This document shows positions 34,692-44,299 of a stretch of 64,000 bases of DNA, one piece after another. How positions within the stretch are numbered: position 1 is the first letter of the stretch; each line of letters begins with the position of its first letter. This DNA comes from JALZUV01 sp964654855 (GTDB taxonomy: Bacteria; Pseudomonadota; Alphaproteobacteria; Rickettsiales; JALZUV01), in NCBI GenBank assembly GCA_964654855.1, contig CAZZJS010000006.1, positions 1-64,000 of the forward strand, written 5' to 3'. The notes under the pieces were generated by a model. The model made no database searches. It saw nothing but the letters and a program-made list of their open reading frames with translations, and was not told the origin of the DNA. The translations under genes and the position numbers were made by a program.

Positions 34692-35915
34692 GTGAGTTTC
34701 GCAATCAAGAATTTTTTCTTCCTTTGCTTCCTGCTTATCTGGTTTCCGTTTGCCAGTGCCGCGTTGGAGGTTCGTGATGTGCATATTAAGCCGACCAGTA
34801 AGGGGGAGATTCTTACGGTTGAACTAGATTCAGCGGCAAAGCATCATGTGTTTGTGCTCAAAAGTCCGGATAGGCTGGTGGTAGACTTGCCTGCGTTTAA
34901 ATGGAAGGTGGATACGCAAAAAATAGCCAAAGCTGGGAGCCATTTCATCAAGCGCATCCGTTATGCACGTTTTGATGAAGATACGTCTCGTGTCGTATTA
35001 GATATGAATGAAGCGGTGAAGTTTGATGAGATTCACTCAAAGAAGAAACATATTAAGCAATTCCGTCTCACCGCTAAAGATGGTTCTGCACCAAAACGCG
35101 TAGAAAAAGAAACATCATCTAAGTCTAGCTCTTTATGGGGGCGTAAAAATAATAAACGTCGAGTGCCTACTGTGATTGTGCAGGATGATAATCAGCGTGA
35201 ATTGCCAACCTCTAAGGCGCGCAAACCTAGGGCGACTGATAAGCCTCTCATCGTAATTGATGCTGGGCATGGTGGTAAGGACCCCGGTGCACGTGGCCGC
35301 ATGACTAAAGAGAAGGTGATTACCTTGCGTTATGCGCGAGCGCTAAGAGATAAATTGAAAGCAACGGGTAGTTTTCGCGTAAAACTCACGCGTGATAAAG
35401 ACAAGATTATCCCATTGCGTGAGCGTTTCCGTATCGCGCGTCGCGCAAAGGGTGACATGTTTATCTCTCTACACGCAGATGCAGCGCCGAATAAAGGTGC
35501 ACGTGGGCTGTCTATTTATACGCTTTCGGAAAAAGCATCAGATAAAGAGGCGGAAGCGCTTGCAACGCAAGAGAATAAGGTGGATTTGCTAGCGGATGTG
35601 GATTTAACTCATGAAGATGAAGAAGTGGCAGATATTTTGATTGATCTAGCGCGCCGTGAGACGAAAAATAAATCCGTTCAATTGGCAGAAAAGATGGTTA
35701 AAACAATGCGTGGTAAGGTGAAACTATTGAAAAACCCGCACCGTCATGCTGGGTTTGCCGTGTTGAAAGCGCCGGATATTCCATCCGTATTAGTAGAGAT
35801 TGGATTTCTTACGAATCCGCAAGATGAAAAACTGCTTAACCAGAAAGAGTACCAGAATAAAGTGGTAAAAGGGTTGCAGCAAGGGATCATAAACTATTTT
35901 GCAGCGCAGCGTTGA
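34692..35915 (+). CDS. amiC: N-acetylmuramoyl-L-alanine amidase (AmiC-like)
   Basis: Periplasmic zinc amidase that cuts between MurNAc and the stem peptide, needed for daughter-cell separation. It has an N-terminal AMIN domain (about 25-130; LEVRDVHIKPTSKGEILTV), a basic linker, and an Amidase_3 domain with zinc motifs VIDAGHGGKDPGARG, SLHADAAP and VEIGFLTNP. The start is uncertain: there is no ATG. GTG at 34692 gives a clean signal peptide (SFAIKNFFFLCFLLIWFPFASA) and follows a purine stretch AAAGAAG; a TTG at 34641 would add 17 residues. It leads a plus-strand string with PBP1A and prfB. Confidence 0.88.
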   Translation: MSFAIKNFFFLCFLLIWFPFASAALEVRDVHIKPTSKGEILTVELDSAAKHHVFVLKSPDRLVVDLPAFKWKVDTQKIAKAGSHFIKRIRYARFDEDTSRVVLDMNEAVKFDEIHSKKKHIKQFRLTAKDGSAPKRVEKETSSKSSSLWGRKNNKRRVPTVIVQDDNQRELPTSKARKPRATDKPLIVIDAGHGGKDPGARGRMTKEKVITLRYARALRDKLKATGSFRVKLTRDKDKIIPLRERFRIARRAKGDMFISLHADAAPNKGARGLSIYTLSEKASDKEAEALATQENKVDLLADVDLTHEDEEVADILIDLARRETKNKSVQLAEKMVKTMRGKVKLLKNPHRHAGFAVLKAPDIPSVLVEIGFLTNPQDEKLLNQKEYQNKVVKGLQQGIINYFAAQR

Positions 35916-35955
35916 TAGCGTAGTGTCAGATAAATAATAAAAACAAGAAACATAG

Positions 35956-38823
35956 ATGCAGATTAAATCTCGATTTTTACGCGCTCTCACATGGTTGGCC
36001 TCTATTGGTTTTACTGGGTTGATTCTGGGTTTTTTGTTTGTGATTGGGGTTTTCTATATATATAGCCACGATCTGCCGGACCCTGGGAAACTCGCACAAT
36101 ATGAGCCGCCAATTGTGACACGGCTTTATGCGAATAATGGTAAGTTATTAGCTGAATATGCGACGGAACATCGCCTCTACTTGCCACTAGATGCTATGCC
36201 GAAACGTCTCATCAATGCCTTCCTCGCATCGGAGGATAAAGATTTCTATAAGCATGATGGGGTTGATTTTATGTCCATCGCGCGGGCAATTGTTACCAAT
36301 ATCAATAATTATGGTCAGGGCAGGGCGATGGTTGGTGGTTCTACCATTACTCAGCAGGTAGTGAAGAACTTTTTGCTCACAAATGAGCGTTCCTTTGAGC
36401 GTAAGATTAAAGAGGCCATTCTGGCGTTTCGGATGGATCGGATTTATACTAAAGATCGTATTCTAGAGCTCTATTTGAATGAAATTTACCTAGGACTTCG
36501 TTCTTATGGCGTGGCAGCTGCGGCGCTTAACTACTTCAATAAATCGCTTGAAGAGCTTACCGTTGCAGAAGTCGCTTTTCTGGCAGGTTTGCCGAAAGGG
36601 CCAGCTAATTATGATCCTAATAAAAATTATGAGCGAGCAAAAGACCGGCGTTCATACGTATTAAAACGTATGTTGGTGAATGGCTTTATTACGGAAGAAG
36701 AAATGCAAGTAGCTGATGCTTCGCCGATCACACTTCGTGCTCGTGATAAAAGCGAAGTGGCTAGTGCTGATTTTTTTGCGGAAGAAGTGCGCCGTAAGTT
36801 AGCTGAACAATATGGACAGGACGTCCTCTATGAGGGAGGATTGTTTGTAAAAACAACCGTTGATCCTAAAACGCAAAAATTTGCAGATGATGCCTTGCGC
36901 AAAGCGCTAACCGATTATGATCGCCGTCATGGCTGGCGTGGACCAATTGCGCATTTCCCAAATTTTTCGGAATGGAAGTTGCGAATTGAAAAGTTAGCGA
37001 AAAAGACACCGCTTTTCGATAATCAGCGCCTTGCGGTGGTTAGAAAGGTAGAAAATAAAAAAGCTGACATTGGGATGCTTGATGGTAAGCAAGGTGCTAT
37101 CGTGCTTTCTGAAATGAAATGGGCGCGCAAATATATAAGCGAAACCATCATTGGGAATCCGGTGAGTAAAGTTCAAGATGTCTTGCGGGTAGGTGATGTC
37201 GTGCTAGTTGATCCGATAATGACAACGCCGGATGAACTAACAGAAGAGCCAAAAGAAACAGGTAACTATAAGCTGCTGCAAATTCCAAAAGTGAATGGCG
37301 CGTTGGTAGCTATGGATCCTCACTCTGGACAAGTGATGGCGATGTCAGGCGGGTATAGTTATCAAGGGTCAGAATTTAACCGTGCGACGCAAGCGAAACG
37401 TCAGCCAGGCTCAGCCTTCAAACCGTTTGTTTATTTGGCAGGCTTAGAATCGGGGATGACTCCGGCAACTAAACTGATTGACGGGCCTATTTCAATTCCA
37501 CAAGGGCCAGATAAACCTGATTGGACACCGCAAAATTATAGTGGTGATTTTTTAGGTAGTATCACCATGCGTATGGCATTGGAGCGTTCGCGTAATGCTA
37601 CAACGGTTTATTTAGCTAATCTTTTAGGGATAGAGCGCATTCAAGAAATCGGTAAGCGTTTTGGTATTTATGATAATCTTCCACCGCATTATGCGACGGT
37701 TCTCGGTTCGCAAGAAACGACTCTCATAAAGTTGGTTAATGCCTATGCCATGTTGATTAATGGGGGTAAAAAAGTAGACCCTCAGTTGATTGAACGGATT
37801 GATGATCGCTATGGAAATATCGTATTTCGCCGTGATAATCGCGAATGTAAAAATTGTGCGTACCGTGATGATATCCCTCCCGAAATGCAACAAGCACCGC
37901 CAGAGTTAAAAGATGATCGTGAAACGATTGTTGATGCCGCATCGGCCTACCAAACAGCTTATATGCTGCAAGGAGTGGTGGAGCGCGGAACGGCGAAGCG
38001 TGCTAAAGTGTTGGGGATGCCATTAGGCGGTAAAACGGGAACGACTAATGATAGCCGCGATGCGTGGTTTGTGGGGTTCTCTTCTGACCTTGTGGTAGGC
38101 CTATATATAGGTTTTGATAAACCTAAGCCACTGGGAGCAAAAGAAACGGGTAGCTCGGTTGCGTTGCCAGGGTTTATCAACTTTATGGATGTTGCTCTCA
38201 ATAAAAATGCAGTGCGGCCTTTCAGTATGCCTGAGGGGATTCGACTTTATAAGGTTAACCGTTGGACGGGACGTCCGCCTTATGTAGGGACTCCACCAAA
38301 GAATGTTATCTATGAGGCATTTAAATATTACGAGAACCCTAATCATGCAAATCGCTATGGGAATACTTCTCCCTATAAAAACCAAGATGCCACGATAGCG
38401 ACAGGCGAATCTACTGGTGAGAGCTATCAACCAACTATCGTGAATGAAGTGCCGCGTAGAAATAATCCACCTGTTAGGCAAGATAGTGGGTGGGATTATT
38501 CAACTCAGCAACAACGTCAGCGGTCATCGTCTGGTTATGTGATTCCGGGGAATGAAAATCCAGGTGCTCCTGCTGCAGGGCGATATTATGAAGAACCACC
38601 TAATTATGTGGAACGTGCTCAACAATTGCAACGTCAGCGCAATGCACGAGGGTATTATGATAATGGAGTTGTAGGAGGGCGTTATTATGAGCGTCAGCCG
38701 GCGCCTGTAGTGCCGCAGCGGCCGCCATCTGGTTCTGGCTATGGGTATCGTGATCGTCAGCAACAACCACCTCCTACAACACGTCCACAACAGCCAACTT
38801 ATGGTACGGGAGGGCTTTATTAA
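35956..38823 (+). CDS. mrcA: Penicillin-binding protein 1A
   Basis: Bifunctional class A PBP, 955 residues, that polymerises and cross-links peptidoglycan. N-terminal membrane anchor (about 15-36); GT51 transglycosylase domain with catalytic Glu93 in FLASEDKDFYKHDG; an OB-like insert (about 300-430); transpeptidase domain with SxxK in QPGSAFKPF, SxN-type SRNATTVY and KTGTTNDSRDAWFVG. The last 150 or so residues form a Tyr/Gln/Pro/Arg-rich low-complexity tail. Its stop overlaps the prfB start by one base (TAATG), coupling wall synthesis to a translation factor gene, an arrangement seen in other alphaproteobacteria. Confidence 0.95.
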   Translation: MQIKSRFLRALTWLASIGFTGLILGFLFVIGVFYIYSHDLPDPGKLAQYEPPIVTRLYANNGKLLAEYATEHRLYLPLDAMPKRLINAFLASEDKDFYKHDGVDFMSIARAIVTNINNYGQGRAMVGGSTITQQVVKNFLLTNERSFERKIKEAILAFRMDRIYTKDRILELYLNEIYLGLRSYGVAAAALNYFNKSLEELTVAEVAFLAGLPKGPANYDPNKNYERAKDRRSYVLKRMLVNGFITEEEMQVADASPITLRARDKSEVASADFFAEEVRRKLAEQYGQDVLYEGGLFVKTTVDPKTQKFADDALRKALTDYDRRHGWRGPIAHFPNFSEWKLRIEKLAKKTPLFDNQRLAVVRKVENKKADIGMLDGKQGAIVLSEMKWARKYISETIIGNPVSKVQDVLRVGDVVLVDPIMTTPDELTEEPKETGNYKLLQIPKVNGALVAMDPHSGQVMAMSGGYSYQGSEFNRATQAKRQPGSAFKPFVYLAGLESGMTPATKLIDGPISIPQGPDKPDWTPQNYSGDFLGSITMRMALERSRNATTVYLANLLGIERIQEIGKRFGIYDNLPPHYATVLGSQETTLIKLVNAYAMLINGGKKVDPQLIERIDDRYGNIVFRRDNRECKNCAYRDDIPPEMQQAPPELKDDRETIVDAASAYQTAYMLQGVVERGTAKRAKVLGMPLGGKTGTTNDSRDAWFVGFSSDLVVGLYIGFDKPKPLGAKETGSSVALPGFINFMDVALNKNAVRPFSMPEGIRLYKVNRWTGRPPYVGTPPKNVIYEAFKYYENPNHANRYGNTSPYKNQDATIATGESTGESYQPTIVNEVPRRNNPPVRQDSGWDYSTQQQRQRSSSGYVIPGNENPGAPAAGRYYEEPPNYVERAQQLQRQRNARGYYDNGVVGGRYYERQPAPVVPQRPPSGSGYGYRDRQQQPPPTTRPQQPTYGTGGLY

Positions 38824-39945
38824 TGAAAGCCGAAACCACTGCACTTATTGAACAAATCAAGCAGTCACAACAACTGCTGAGGAGGTATCTTTGACTGGGA
38901 TGTTGCGATTGCCCAGCTAGAGAAGCTTAATCAGCAGGCAGAAGATCCTGACCTATGGAATGATCAGGCGCGTGCGCAGAAGCTCCTTAAGGAGCGTACA
39001 CATCTAGATAATATGATTAATGGTACCCTCAAGCTTGAGCAAGAGCTGGAAGATCATGTCACGATGATTGAACTTGGTGAAATGGAAGAAGATGAGGCGA
39101 CCGTTAAGGAGTCGGAAGCGGCGTTGGAACTTCTTGCTAAAAAAATAAGCCAGATGGAATTGGAAAGTCTTCTTTCTGGTGAGGCAGACTCAAATGATTG
39201 TTATGTGGAGATTCATCCAGGGGCAGGCGGTACGGAAAGTCAGGACTGGGCGGCTATGCTCTTTCGTATGTATCAACGTTGGGCGGAGCAAAAAGGTTAT
39301 AAAACCGAGATTGTAGAAGAATCAGCTGGCGATGAGGCGGGAATTAAATCAGCGACATTGATGGTGCAGGGGCATAATGCTTACGGTTGGTCAAAGGTAG
39401 AGTCTGGCGTGCATCGTTTGGTGCGTATTTCGCCATTTGATAGTAATGCCCGCCGTCATACTAGTTTTGCCAGCGTCTGGGTTTATCCGGTGATTGATGA
39501 TTCGATTGAAATTGAGATTGAAGAGAAGGATTTACGGATTGATACGTATCGTGCCTCTGGTGCAGGTGGACAGCATGTAAATAAAACCGATAGCGCCATT
39601 CGTATTACGCACTTGCCAAGTAATATCGTGGTGCAATGCCAAAACTCTCGTTCACAGCATCAGAACCGTGCCAATGCAATGAAAATGCTACAGGCACGTT
39701 TATACGAAGAAGAGCTGCGTAAGCGTGAGGAAAATGCACAAGCGGTGAACGATAGTAAAACTGATATTGGCTGGGGTAATCAGATTCGATCTTACGTTCT
39801 GCACCCGTATCAAATGGTGAAAGACTTACGTACTAATGTGGAAACGGGCAACACCTCTGCTGTGCTTGATGGCGATTTAGACGAGTTTATGTCCGCGGCG
39901 CTTGCCCAACGTATCGGAACTGGCACAAATTTAGAAACTAAATAG
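38823..39945 (+). CDS. prfB: Peptide chain release factor 2 (programmed +1 frameshift)
   Basis: Recognises UGA and UAA stop codons and releases the finished protein. The gene is read in two frames: the ATG at 38823 opens a 23-codon frame that ends at the UGA at 38892-38894. A +1 shift on the CTT at 38889 continues from GAC at 38893 to 39945, giving about 373 residues, the usual RF2 length. The downstream frame holds the tripeptide region SPFDSNARRHTSFASV (SPF) and the GGQ motif in GAGGQHVNKTDSA. When RF2 is scarce the ribosome pauses at UGA and shifts, so the protein limits its own synthesis. Only one base overlaps the preceding PBP1A stop. Confidence 0.96.
38880..38895 (+). promoter_or_regulatory. 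prfB +1 ribosomal frameshift site
   Basis: AGGAGG TAT CTT TGA C: a Shine-Dalgarno-like AGGAGG (38880-38885), three bases of spacer, the slippery CTT, the in-frame UGA and a following C (poor termination context). This is the canonical RF2 autoregulatory shift site in every element. Confidence 0.96.
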
Positions 39946-39997
39946 TAACCTTTTTAGGGTAGCCTAAAGGAATAAACTAACGTAATAGGGCGCTCTT

Positions 39998-40435
39998 ATG
40001 GCCTCTAATGAGCAAAGACACACGTTCCGGCTGCTATCCTATTGGAATAGTATCAAGGAAGATGATAAATTTCCTGACCTTTCAGAAATTAGCCTCGGCG
40101 ATATGGAAGATCTGTGGGACTATTGCTTTGTGTTAGACGTAACGCGTCGAGAGAATCCTGAATTTCAGCATTTTGGCACTGAGCTAGTGCGCATCTTTGG
40201 TGAGGATTATACGGGTAAGCATTTACAGGATGCAGAGGCGCACTCGGTATTAGCTGATATTTCAAAATTTATCGAAGAAGTTTGGCTGATGGAGTCACCT
40301 GTTTCGCATTGTGGTGAGGTAACAGTGGATGGTTCGTTATTACGCTATCGCAGCTTATTGGCTCCTCTTTGTGAGGATCAGGATGATCAGATTCATTACC
40401 TTATCGGAACGACTAATTTTCGCGCTTACGATTAA
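39998..40435 (+). CDS. Small PAS-domain protein
   Basis: A 145-residue soluble protein that is nearly all one PAS-like domain of the type found as stand-alone proteins in alphaproteobacteria (PAS_5 group). Recognisable parts are RHTFRLLSYWNSIKED, PDLSEI, LWDYCFVLDVTRR, YTGKHLQDAE and the C-terminal strand RYRSLLAPL. No output domain is attached, so it may sense a ligand or act through a partner. It lies 52 bases after prfB and 41 before mnmA. Function unknown. Confidence 0.75.
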   Translation: MASNEQRHTFRLLSYWNSIKEDDKFPDLSEISLGDMEDLWDYCFVLDVTRRENPEFQHFGTELVRIFGEDYTGKHLQDAEAHSVLADISKFIEEVWLMESPVSHCGEVTVDGSLLRYRSLLAPLCEDQDDQIHYLIGTTNFRAYD

Positions 40436-40476
40436 TCCTTGCCGTAAACTGCGGGTTTGCCTATCTTTCCGCTCCT

Positions 40477-41592
40477 ATGAATAGTCTTGGAATTGATAAA
40501 CCAGTTGCCGAAACCCGTGTTGTGGTGGCGATGTCCGGCGGAGTGGATAGCTCTGTTGTGGCTGCTATGCTGCAAGATGAAGGCTATGATGTCGTAGGCA
40601 TTACTTTGCAGCTTTATGATTATGGTGCCGCGGTGGCTAAGCCCGGTAAGACTTGCTGTGCAGGGCAAGATATTCACGATGCGCGCCGCGTGGCAGAGGA
40701 AATTGATATTCCACATTATGTTTTGAATTACGAAGATAAGTTCAAAGAGGCGGTGATGGAGGATTTTGTTGACTCTTATCTTGCCGGACAAACTCCAATC
40801 CCTTGTGTACGTTGTAATCAATCGGTGAAGTTTAAAGACTTATTACAAATGGCACGTGATTTAGGCGCAGATGTTATGGCAACGGGCCATTATGTGCAGC
40901 AAGCAGAGAGAGAAGATGGAAAGTCTTATATGCTGCGTGGAGCCGATGATACGAAAGATCAAAGCTACTTTCTCTTCGCGACAACGCAAGAGCAGCTCGA
41001 CTTTTTGCGTTTTCCATTAGGAGGGAAAACCAAAGCGGAAACGCGTAAATTAGCAGAAAAATATAATCTACAAGTTTCAGATAAGCCAGACAGTCAAGAT
41101 ATCTGCTTTGTGCCAACCGGTGGTTACGCCAAGGTCGTGGAAAAACTTCGTCCAGGAGCGAGTGAACCGGGAGCGATTATCCATATTGAAACCGGTGAAG
41201 TGCTAGGGCAGCATAAGGGAATTATCCATTATACGATTGGCCAGCGTCGCGGCTTGGATATTGGTGGAACAGAAAACCCGCTTTATGTAGTGAGATTGAA
41301 TGCTGACGATAAAACTGTGTTGGTTGGCTCTCGTGAATCTTTGCTGACACAAAATATCTCTTTGAAAGAGGTGAATTGGCTTGGAGAGGACGTTCCTGAG
41401 GAAGGGAAAGAGATTTTGGTAAAGTTGCGTTCGGTAGGTAAGCCAGTGGCTGCACGATTACAGCCTGTTGATCGCTTAGGACATGCAGAGGTTATCTTAA
41501 CGCCACCGCAGATGGGAACTGCACCGGGGCAAGCCTGTGTGTTCTACGAAGGAGAGCGAGTTCTTGGTGGTGGTTGGATTAAAGCCGCTTAG
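40477..41592 (+). CDS. mnmA: tRNA-specific 2-thiouridylase
   Basis: Adds sulfur to uridine 34 of tRNAs for Lys, Glu and Gln. It has 371 residues, the normal length. PP-loop ATP site VVAMSGGVDSSVVAAML (residues 17-33), the catalytic Cys113 in PCVRCNQSVKF and the second active Cys in SQDICFVPTGGY are present, along with the tRNA-binding HYTIGQRRGL motif. The two Cys of PGKTCCAGQD (60-61) are extra and typical of alphaproteobacterial members. Convergent with the following minus-strand gene, 18 bases apart. Confidence 0.96.
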   Translation: MNSLGIDKPVAETRVVVAMSGGVDSSVVAAMLQDEGYDVVGITLQLYDYGAAVAKPGKTCCAGQDIHDARRVAEEIDIPHYVLNYEDKFKEAVMEDFVDSYLAGQTPIPCVRCNQSVKFKDLLQMARDLGADVMATGHYVQQAEREDGKSYMLRGADDTKDQSYFLFATTQEQLDFLRFPLGGKTKAETRKLAEKYNLQVSDKPDSQDICFVPTGGYAKVVEKLRPGASEPGAIIHIETGEVLGQHKGIIHYTIGQRRGLDIGGTENPLYVVRLNADDKTVLVGSRESLLTQNISLKEVNWLGEDVPEEGKEILVKLRSVGKPVAARLQPVDRLGHAEVILTPPQMGTAPGQACVFYEGERVLGGGWIKAA

Positions 41593-41610
41593 TTCGTATA
41601 TAATGTGAAC

Positions 41611-42072
41611 TTATGGAACTTCACCTACTCCCCATTCCTTATTCAAGCGGACTAGTTTGTTGTGGTGGCGTTTAATGCGTCGCGTATTAAATACACGAAC
41701 AAAAAATTCTGAAATAATGGGGCAAATTGTCATTACAATATAACCTGCAGCCGCAGCACCATAGGCTGAAAGCCACGTGATACCGTCCGCCATTTGATCT
41801 TGCACTGCTTTCAAGCTGTTATCATGCAGCATTGCAAGGTCGATAATATAGGGATAAACCCCAGCCAGATTGAAACAAAAGACCGTCTTAAACCAAAGGC
41901 GGTCATCAGATTCGTCAACAAATTTGACAACAAGCGTTGGAAGCATGCCAATTAATAAGATCATTGCAGTCTGCCTTAGAAGTGCAAAACTCCCAGCAAT
42001 AATGATGAACCAAAGAAGCTTGCTTTTCCAGCTTCCCTTTTTCTTCTTTTTTAATTTTTTTTCTTTTTTCAT
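41611..42072 (-). CDS. Unknown small membrane protein with Lys-rich N-terminus
   Basis: About 153 residues; not recognised. The N-terminus is a tract of Lys and Glu (KKEKKLKKKKK) encoded by A-rich DNA, followed by hydrophobic segments at about 20-48, 64-84 and 97-124 and a basic C-terminus (RRIKRHHNKLVRLNKEW). The strong positive charge suggests cytoplasmic ends held near the inner membrane, ribosomes or nucleic acids. I chose the ATG at 42072; a TTG two codons earlier is possible. It begins about 20 bases after the pseudokinase gene and is probably co-transcribed, which makes it a likely partner. Confidence 0.65.
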   Translation of the reverse strand: MKKEKKLKKKKKGSWKSKLLWFIIIAGSFALLRQTAMILLIGMLPTLVVKFVDESDDRLWFKTVFCFNLAGVYPYIIDLAMLHDNSLKAVQDQMADGITWLSAYGAAAAGYIVMTICPIISEFFVRVFNTRRIKRHHNKLVRLNKEWGVGEVP

Positions 42073-42091
42073 ACTCAATACAATAAATGAA

Positions 42092-44158
42092 TTATAAGAA
42101 CGGCCTTGTATAAATATAAGCTACAACAACTAGGGTTAAGAAGCCTAAGAACCATGCAAATTGCTGGCCCAGAATTCGAGATTTTAAGCGCAACTTCCCG
42201 CCATCTTGCAAGAAGTTATACATTTCTTTGTGAAAACGAAATAGCGCATCAGCGCGGCTATATTCTCGTTGATCGTAAGTAAACATGCTTTTGTCAAAAA
42301 CGAGGAAAGTGATTTTTTCAAGCACCCCTTTTTCTCCAAAGCGATGGATTCTTTCAAGGAGCTTCTCACGACGAGAGGTTTGATGTAACTCGTCGAGCGT
42401 AGGTAAAATCATCTCAATGGCCCATTTGGTAAGCCCGGGGAGTGGTTTGTTTTTAATTTTTTGCTGTGCCATTGTTAGAATTTTCAGCATGATGAGTCGT
42501 TCATCGGTTGAAATGTTTGGGAATTTGCTTAGCTCTACAATTCTAATCTCACGGTTCACTTCAAGGCGGTTAGTAAGAAAAGCAGCGATATGGCGATCTA
42601 CAAGAGAAGTATTCTTCATATGCTTCTCGGCCAAATTATTCAGAGTCAGAAGCACATCCGTTACCGTATAGCAGTAGTGCGGTAATAACATTTTTTGCTG
42701 ACAGCATAAGGATGGGTTTAATTGGTATAAAATGCGTTCAAAGCCAAAGCCAAGTTCTTTTGTTTTCAAAATAGGGCGAAGGTTCTGCAGTCGCCATAGA
42801 ACGGTTGCACTGACGGGGTTATGCATCTCTCCTAATAAATTATCAGAATAGCTTAATAGGTTATATTCAATCACGCTGTTTAATTGTTGTAAGTGCCCAC
42901 CGTTACCGTTCCGATAAGCATCGGCGAGTGCGCTGCCTAATCCATCAACATTAAGAGAAACTAAACGAAAGCGAATAGGGCCTTGCGGATCCAAAGCGCT
43001 AATAAGGCGCGATAGTTCATGATTTTTTAGCGTTCTAGTCGCATTCTCATTATCGCCAATAGGGATGACGCGTTCAACTTGTGCGCAAATATCTGTTTTT
43101 TTAATATTGGATTCTAACCAGCGCAATAAGCGAAAGCCGGATAATTGGGTTTGCGCGATTTTCCAGTCTTTGCATAGGTAGAGTGCCAGTTGTTGACGTG
43201 TGTAAAACTGGTTTCCACGATATTCAAAAGGACGAACAGAATCTTTAGGCGTTGATGATGCAACGATATTATAGCGTTTGCCGCCAATCCAACCTTTAAT
43301 CTGATTGCTGTTCCAACGTTCTGTACGGCTTTCGTTAAGTGTCCCGCGAAGTAAATCTTGTAAGCTCTCAGATATTTCAACCTCAGGAATGAACGTGTTA
43401 TAAGCACCATCCATTAATATCTTATCTATCAGTTGCTCTTTTGAAAGTTTTTTATGTGGGAGGTAACCTAAGAAAAGGTGTAGTGCTAAAATTCCGATAG
43501 AATAATAATCACCACTTGTTTCACCGGCTCCTTTAGCACCTGTTAAACAAATTGCGCGGTCAGGTGCCTCATAGGTAGGGTGCTGTAAGTAGCCCGATGG
43601 AAGAGTGCAGCACTCATCGACGTTAATATCGTTCTCAAAATAGACTGTATCGGCATTAATATGACCATGGTTAATGCCATGGCTTTCGAGTTCAACGAGC
43701 ATTTTAGCAAGAGGTCTCACTACCTGATTCACTACAAATGTCTCAGGCAATGCGCCTGAATGCTCTATAATCTCGCGTAATTTTTTTCCCTTAGGTTTTT
43801 GTAAGATGAACGCACGATGTGTTTGTTTTGTGTCTGATAAAGTGACAGGGCCTGTTGCATGGCAACGAACAAGATGTGGTACGGTTCCCTTTTGCATTGC
43901 TTCCGTTGCACGGTCACGAAAAGGAAGGCTGTTCGAACCAACTAAAGCGTAGATATCTTTGTATTCTTCATTACGGTCTGTTGCCGCGAAGGCTTTGCAA
44001 AGTTCGTTGCTTAGTTCAGGTAATGGAGAACTGACTTGAATATCAAACCGTTTGCCTAATACGTCAAAATCTCTGCCACGCGGAGTATCTACCGTATGGC
44101 GTTTAGCGGTTTCTTGAGGGGTTTCTAAACCCGATTCGTTGTTTTCGTTCCCAAGCAT
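42092..44158 (-). CDS. Membrane-anchored protein-kinase-like protein (probable pseudokinase)
   Basis: A 688-residue protein. Residues about 60-290 resemble a Ser/Thr kinase C-lobe: VVRPLAKMLVELESHGINHG, an activation-segment end TYEAPDRA (195-202) and helix F in GDYYSIGILALHLFLGYLP with Asp217. The catalytic loop reads HGHINADTV (164-172), with His in place of the HRD Asp, and no DFG metal motif follows, so phosphotransfer is doubtful. Residues 300-660 are unrecognised and largely helical. A single membrane segment lies at the very C-terminus (about 667-685). It has its own promoter and is followed closely by a small membrane protein gene. A scaffolding or sensing role is inferred; I do not know a named family. 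Confidence 0.7.
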   Translation of the reverse strand: MLGNENNESGLETPQETAKRHTVDTPRGRDFDVLGKRFDIQVSSPLPELSNELCKAFAATDRNEEYKDIYALVGSNSLPFRDRATEAMQKGTVPHLVRCHATGPVTLSDTKQTHRAFILQKPKGKKLREIIEHSGALPETFVVNQVVRPLAKMLVELESHGINHGHINADTVYFENDINVDECCTLPSGYLQHPTYEAPDRAICLTGAKGAGETSGDYYSIGILALHLFLGYLPHKKLSKEQLIDKILMDGAYNTFIPEVEISESLQDLLRGTLNESRTERWNSNQIKGWIGGKRYNIVASSTPKDSVRPFEYRGNQFYTRQQLALYLCKDWKIAQTQLSGFRLLRWLESNIKKTDICAQVERVIPIGDNENATRTLKNHELSRLISALDPQGPIRFRLVSLNVDGLGSALADAYRNGNGGHLQQLNSVIEYNLLSYSDNLLGEMHNPVSATVLWRLQNLRPILKTKELGFGFERILYQLNPSLCCQQKMLLPHYCYTVTDVLLTLNNLAEKHMKNTSLVDRHIAAFLTNRLEVNREIRIVELSKFPNISTDERLIMLKILTMAQQKIKNKPLPGLTKWAIEMILPTLDELHQTSRREKLLERIHRFGEKGVLEKITFLVFDKSMFTYDQREYSRADALFRFHKEMYNFLQDGGKLRLKSRILGQQFAWFLGFLTLVVVAYIYTRPFL

Positions 44159-44195
44159 AATTCAATGGTAGCGTTTAAATGATACCAATATAAAT

Positions 44196-44225
44196 ATTAT
44201 AGAGATTAACCTTGCATGACTGCAA
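44196..44225 (-). promoter_or_regulatory. Sigma-70-type promoter of the pseudokinase gene
   Basis: On the minus strand TTGCAG (44225-44220), 18 bases, then a perfect TATAAT (44201-44196), 37 bases before the ATG. It is one of the best promoter matches I see in the window. Confidence 0.55.
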
Positions 44226-44250
44226 GAGACTGAACAACTGTGTGCTGAAA

Positions 44251-44271
44251 CTTTAGGAATTTCACCTAAAG
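44251..44271 (-). terminator. Hairpin downstream of purA (weak terminator candidate)
   Basis: CTTTAGG and CCTAAAG form a 7-base-pair stem with a 7-base loop, 28 bases after the purA stop. On the minus strand it is followed only by TTTC, so termination would be weak. It separates purA from the pseudokinase promoter. Confidence 0.3.
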
Positions 44272-44299
44272 GTGCGAAAATGTCAGCAATAAGAGCGTT

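Noticed and set aside
39949..39974. CCTTTTTAGG/CCTAAAGG hairpin after prfB
   Set aside because: It has a 2-base bulge and no T tract, so it is not a convincing terminator.
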